Shown: piece by piece, positions 60,566 through 64,000 of the stretch
Layout: each line of letters begins with the position of its first letter
Position numbering within the stretch: position 1 is the first letter of the stretch
Assembly (NCBI RefSeq): GCF_010998615.1
Contig: NZ_JAAEAH010000012.1
Location: 62,001-126,000, forward strand
Length of the DNA stretch: 64,000 bases
Source: Myxococcus sp. CA023
GTDB lineage: Bacteria; Myxococcota; Myxococcia; Myxococcales; Myxococcaceae
Reading direction: 5' to 3'
The notes under the pieces: model-generated
Database searches by the model: none
Seen by the model: the letters and a program-made list of their open reading frames with translations, nothing else
Told to the model about the DNA's origin: nothing
Translations under genes and position numbers: made by a program

Positions 60566-63045
60566 TGAGAAAGGATGTTGGCCAACAGGCGGTAGGCGCC
60601 GGGAACCCCGGCGGGAAGCTGACGGAAGAAAGCGAGGCCCGTGTAGACGAACGTGCCCTTGCCATGGCGGGCGACAAGCAGCGCGCCCTGGAGCGGCGCC
60701 TCGCCGGCATCGTGCATGGCGAACACGGGCTGGTAGCGAGCGTCCCACGACGACGCGAAGTAGAGGCCGCGCTCCTGCACCCAGCCCTCGAAGTCCGCGG
60801 CCGTCAGCGCATTGGGCGCGCGCAGCAGCGGCTCATCGGCGCGGAGCGGCGTCATCACCGCCGCCTCATCCGTCACCCGGTCGCGGCCAATCTCCAGCGG
60901 ATAGGGGCCTACGAAGGACGTGAGCGGCCCCACGCGGCTGTTGGTGTTGTACTGCACCACCAGCCGCCCGCCGCCTTCCACGTACTGGAGCAGCCGCTCC
61001 CGGTGGACGGTCAGGTGCGTGTTGGCGTTGAAGGCGCGCACGCCCACGAGGATGGCGTCGAAGCGCTCCAGCTTCTCCTGGGCCAGCCGCTCCTCGGGGA
61101 GCAGCGTCACCTCGTAGCCCACCGCGCTCAGGCTCTCCGCGACGCGGTCGCCCGGCCCGGGGATGTAGCCGATGCGCTTGCCCTTCGTGGCCAGCGCGAA
61201 GGGCACCACCGTGGCATTGGACGGCTGACGCACCGTCAGCGGCGGGATGTGTGGATAGGACACGGAACGGGCACGCCAGGACCAGGCGCGGTCCCCCATG
61301 TCGACATTCACGGAGAGGTCACCCTTCTGCGTCGAGCCCTGGGGCGGCGTCACATGGAAGGTGATGGTGTGCTCGTCTCCGCGCGCCTCGAACTTGAACG
61401 CGACCGCCGAGGGCTCCACGCGCCAGCCGGGCGGCGCCACCATTCGCACAATGCCCAGCGCCTGGTCCATCCCCGCGGCCAGCACCACCGGCACGACACG
61501 GGACTCGCCGTTGGGGAACATGAGCACGTCCTGCGCCAGCGTGGCGGTGACGGGCGGGACGACCTCGAAGTCACGGTAGAGCTCGCCGCTCACCGGGTCG
61601 GTCCAGACGTAGACCACCGGACGCACCGCGCGGAAGCGCCGGCCCGCGACCTTGTATTCGAACACCACCGACAGCGCGGGAACGCCCTCCGGCTGGCCGG
61701 TGAGCGCGCGGTCCTCGCCTTCGAGCGTGTAGAGCCCTCCGGCGACGGGCTCGCGGAGCCAGTAGGGCGTGGAGATGGGCGCCGTCGTCGGCAGCGTCAC
61801 CGTGCGCGACAGCTTCAAGGGCACGTTCGCCCCCAGCACCTTCCCCACGGCCTCGGGTTTCTCGCCTGGCAGCGTCAGCCCCACCCACTCGACGGCGGCG
61901 GGCGAGCGGTTCAGTGCCACCACGTCCAACGCCACCGGCAGCCCCGGGATGCCTGTGGGCGCGGCGGCACGTACCTCCAGGAACAGACCCGCGCAGGCGG
62001 CGATGAGCGCCTCCGTCTCACGCAGCTTGGGCGCCTTCCACGGATGGGTGTCCGGCAGCGCGGTCAGCGCCTCGTGGACGCGGACGAGCGAGGGAAGGGA
62101 GCGGTGGGGGGCGCGCGCATCGAACGCCTTCGTCGCGGCGGCCACCGCGCGGGACACGGCCTCGGAGCCCTTCCAACGCCTCCAGGAGAAGTCGAGCCCC
62201 TCGAACACGTCGCGCTTCGGCAGCGTCCCCGCCAGCGGTGTGAAGTACTCCGTGCTGGCACCTCGGTCCGAGGCCTGGCCGAAGCCCTGGCTCTTGTGCT
62301 GGCTGCGGCTCTCCGCGGCCACCTCGCCCCACGAACGCCCGAGCAACGCGTCGTAGCCGCCCACCTCCAGCTTCACGTAGCGGGACAGGTCCTCATCGGG
62401 CTTGAACCACCATTGCGAGGCGTTCTGCAGCAGGCGGTCCGCCTTCCACGGCTTCACCTCGGACAGCTGCTCGGGGAAGCGCTTCGGGTCGGCGGCGGCG
62501 ATGAAGGCCTCCGCCGCCAGCAGCGCGGAGGCCGTGTGGTGGCCGTGGTTCGGCGGCTCCGTGGTGAAGCGGGTGATGATGACGTCTGGCTGGAAGCGGC
62601 GGATGGCGAGCACCACGTCCGCCAGAACCTCTTCATGTCCCCAGATGCGCAGCGCCTCTTCCGCGCTCTTCGAGTAGCCGAAGTCCCGCGCCCGCGTGAA
62701 GAATTGCTCCGCGCCGTCCACGCTCCGCGCGGCGAGCAACTCGTGCGTGCGGATGAGCCCCAACAGGGCGTCCTGCTCGGTGCCGATGAGGTTCTGCCCA
62801 CCATCGCCGCGCGTCACGGACAGGTAACCCGCGCGCAGGCCGCGGTCTCCCACCAGCCACGCGAGCAAGCGCGTGTTCTCGTCGTCCGGGTGGGCCGCGA
62901 CATAGAGGACACTGCCCGTCACACCGAGGCGCTTCAGGCCCGCCGCGATTTCACCCGCATGGAGCTGCCGAGGAGGCTGCGCCACCGCCTTCGACCCGAT
63001 TCCAAGGCTCATGGCCAGCGTCATTCCGAGGAGCAGGTTCCGCAT
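60562..63045 (-). CDS. Secreted PIG-L-family deacetylase
   Basis: 827 residues from ATG 63045, giving signal peptide MRNLLLGMTLAMSLGIGSKA cut after VAQ. The PIG-L/LmbE domain (about 40-250) has the zinc motif YVAAHPDDEN and GHHTAS, with RGDGGQNLIGTEQDALLGLI and the Asp general base. The C-terminal ~550 residues add a beta-rich region (VTLPTTAPISTPYWL) and a Rossmann-like flavodoxin/glutamine-amidotransferase-type fold (GYIPGPGDRVAESLSAVG, FDAILVGVRAFN). This long form is found in several phyla as an exported enzyme. It probably deacetylates an N-acetylglucosamine-containing molecule outside the cytoplasm. The three-gene overlap with the small subunit and symporter suggests trimming followed by uptake. 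Confidence 0.88.
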   Translation of the reverse strand: MRNLLLGMTLAMSLGIGSKAVAQPPRQLHAGEIAAGLKRLGVTGSVLYVAAHPDDENTRLLAWLVGDRGLRAGYLSVTRGDGGQNLIGTEQDALLGLIRTHELLAARSVDGAEQFFTRARDFGYSKSAEEALRIWGHEEVLADVVLAIRRFQPDVIITRFTTEPPNHGHHTASALLAAEAFIAAADPKRFPEQLSEVKPWKADRLLQNASQWWFKPDEDLSRYVKLEVGGYDALLGRSWGEVAAESRSQHKSQGFGQASDRGASTEYFTPLAGTLPKRDVFEGLDFSWRRWKGSEAVSRAVAAATKAFDARAPHRSLPSLVRVHEALTALPDTHPWKAPKLRETEALIAACAGLFLEVRAAAPTGIPGLPVALDVVALNRSPAAVEWVGLTLPGEKPEAVGKVLGANVPLKLSRTVTLPTTAPISTPYWLREPVAGGLYTLEGEDRALTGQPEGVPALSVVFEYKVAGRRFRAVRPVVYVWTDPVSGELYRDFEVVPPVTATLAQDVLMFPNGESRVVPVVLAAGMDQALGIVRMVAPPGWRVEPSAVAFKFEARGDEHTITFHVTPPQGSTQKGDLSVNVDMGDRAWSWRARSVSYPHIPPLTVRQPSNATVVPFALATKGKRIGYIPGPGDRVAESLSAVGYEVTLLPEERLAQEKLERFDAILVGVRAFNANTHLTVHRERLLQYVEGGGRLVVQYNTNSRVGPLTSFVGPYPLEIGRDRVTDEAAVMTPLRADEPLLRAPNALTAADFEGWVQERGLYFASSWDARYQPVFAMHDAGEAPLQGALLVARHGKGTFVYTGLAFFRQLPAGVPGAYRLLANILSQ

Positions 63046-63187
63046 TCGGGCGGACCCTATAACAAGCCTCTTCCCTGCGCGCGGCTCGCGTTCGACCCGG
63101 GATGACACGCGCCGTCACGGCCGCACATGACGTGCAAGCGTGCACTTCCGGTGGCGCGCCCGCCGCGACCTGTTATCACGGCATGCC

Positions 63188-64000
63188 GTGACGTCCCCGT
63201 TCTCGACCGCGTGGCTTCGCGGAGATGCGTCCGCGCTCTCCTTCCTTCCCGACGACTATCGACACCGTGAAGCGCGCGCCCGGGCCGTGGCCGCCGCCGC
63301 GTCGCGCGCGGTGTCCCCCGCGTTGCTGGACGTCCTCGGTGCGCAGAACGCGCGCCTCGCGCCCAGTCCCGCGCGGGAGCGCAACCTCGCGCTGCTCGCG
63401 CAGCCCGGTACCGTGGCGGTGGTGACGGGGCAGCAGATGGGCCTCTTCCTGGGCCCGCTGTACACGCTCTACAAAGCCGCGTCCGCCATCGTCACGGCGC
63501 GCGCGCTTCGGGAAGAAACCGGCCGGCCCTGTGTCCCCGTCTTCTGGCTCCAGACGGAGGACCACGACCTCCCTGAGATTGACCACTGTGTCATCCCACG
63601 TCCGGGCGGAGGGCCATGTCGCCTGGCGCTCGAGCTTCCGGATGCAGCAACATCTCGAGCGCCCATCGCCCACCGCCACCTTGGACCAAGCGTCCTCCCA
63701 GCCCTGGCCACCCTCCGCGCCGAGCTGGAAGCAGAACCCCATGCGGAGGACTTCCTCTCCCTGCTGGAGCGGGCTTACCGCCCTGAAGCCACGCTCGCGG
63801 GAGCCTTCACCGACGTCCTGTCCTCCCTCTTCGCCGACGAGGGACTCGTCTTCCTCGACCCGAGAGACGCACGACTGGCGCCCCTCGCCGCGCCCGTGCA
63901 CCGCTTCGCCCTCCAGGAAGCGGGGGCACTCTCCTCGGTGCTCGCGGCCCGAGCGGAGGCGCTCACCCACGCGGGCTACACGGTGCAGGTCCATGTCCGT
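63188..64000 (+). CDS. bshC: Bacillithiol biosynthesis cysteine-adding enzyme BshC (3' end beyond window)
   Basis: The frame opens at GTG 63188 ([20 protein letters not shown]) and is still open at the right edge (271 codons of about 530). Characteristic BshC blocks: [20 protein letters not shown] (the GQQxGLFxGPLYT signature), [10 protein letters not shown], and [20 protein letters not shown] (W..TEDHD). It is the last enzyme of bacillithiol synthesis, joining cysteine to glucosaminyl-malate in the cytoplasm. The ATG at 63183 runs into a stop at once. It is divergent from the PIG-L operon with a 142-base spacer. The exported PIG-L enzyme is unlikely to be BshB, which is short and cytoplasmic. 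Confidence 0.92.
   Translation, partial: MTSPFSTAWLRGDASALSFLPDDYRHREARARAVAAAASRAVSPALLDVLGAQNARLAPSPARERNLALLAQPGTVAVVTGQQMGLFLGPLYTLYKAASAIVTARALREETGRPCVPVFWLQTEDHDLPEIDHCVIPRPGGGPCRLALELPDAATSRAPIAHRHLGPSVLPALATLRAELEAEPHAEDFLSLLERAYRPEATLAGAFTDVLSSLFADEGLVFLDPRDARLAPLAAPVHRFALQEAGALSSVLAARAEALTHAGYTVQVHVR

Noticed and set aside
60562-63045. PIG-L protein as BshB of the bacillithiol pathway
   Set aside because: BshB enzymes are about 230 residues and cytoplasmic; this one is 827 residues with a signal peptide, so closeness to bshC is not enough.
60565-63105. 846-codon plus-strand open frame opposite the PIG-L gene
   Set aside because: Arg/His/Gln-rich shadow without motifs; the minus strand carries the zinc motif, signal peptide and coupled starts.

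Overview
The window looks like a chromosome segment of a fruiting myxobacterium (Myxococcus/Corallococcus/Pyxidicoccus type). This is inferred from the very high GC with strong third-position bias, many large lipoproteins and secreted beta-helix proteins, an N-terminal-domain Ser/Thr protein kinase with a C-terminal membrane segment, a beta-propeller histidine kinase, and the general gene style. No rRNA, tRNA or CRISPR array was seen. Two genes run off the window edges: a repeat lipoprotein at the left and bshC at the right.

Layout. 1-6 kb: a lipoprotein of tandem ~80-residue repeats, then an overlapping histidine kinase/LuxR-type response regulator pair on the minus strand. 6-8 kb: a palindrome-rich spacer, a TPR gene with an uncertain 5' end and an ISAs1-type transposase remnant. 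8-13.2 kb: a two-gene minus-strand operon for an exported coiled-coil protein and a duplicated beta-helix protein. 13.2-15.3 kb: relic zone (IS256-type transposase remains, frameshifted DUF1211/TMEM175 gene, copy of the TPR gene tail). 15.3-21 kb: a truncated-looking DUF6263-like gene, then a 1277-residue protein with a Cys-His-Asp N-terminal domain, five annexin-like repeats, a glycine-rich hydrophobic segment and a compact C-terminal domain. A small gene sits 28 bases behind it. I read this pair as a candidate annexin-bearing polymorphic toxin with its immunity protein, the most interesting system here.

21-29.9 kb is a patchwork: two ~98% identical copies of a small membrane-protein gene, a decayed lipase, a LuxR regulator, a beta-helix lipoprotein, a methyltransferase, and a divergent LysR/serine-dehydratase pair whose base usage looks foreign. 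A dispersed 26-bp palindromic repeat and several transposase tails mark this part. 29.9-36 kb holds a GH15 glucosidase with a glucose dehydrogenase, an aldo/keto reductase and a class V aminotransferase.

36.8-44.4 kb is an efflux island: sigma factor, overlapping small membrane protein (possible anti-sigma), Cys-rich metal-binding-like lipoprotein, TolC-type channel, RND pump and adaptor, with translational overlaps. 44.6-57.4 kb carries lipoproteins, ammonium transporter, GNAT acetyltransferase, a kinase followed by two exported proteins, a YadA-head/S74-chaperone lipoprotein, a truncated T5orf172-type gene tail, L-serine dehydratase and a SRPBCC protein. 57.5-64 kb carries a tail-anchored protein with repeated ETRMGPV motifs, a translationally coupled operon of secreted PIG-L deacetylase, 59-residue membrane subunit and sodium:solute symporter, and divergent bshC.
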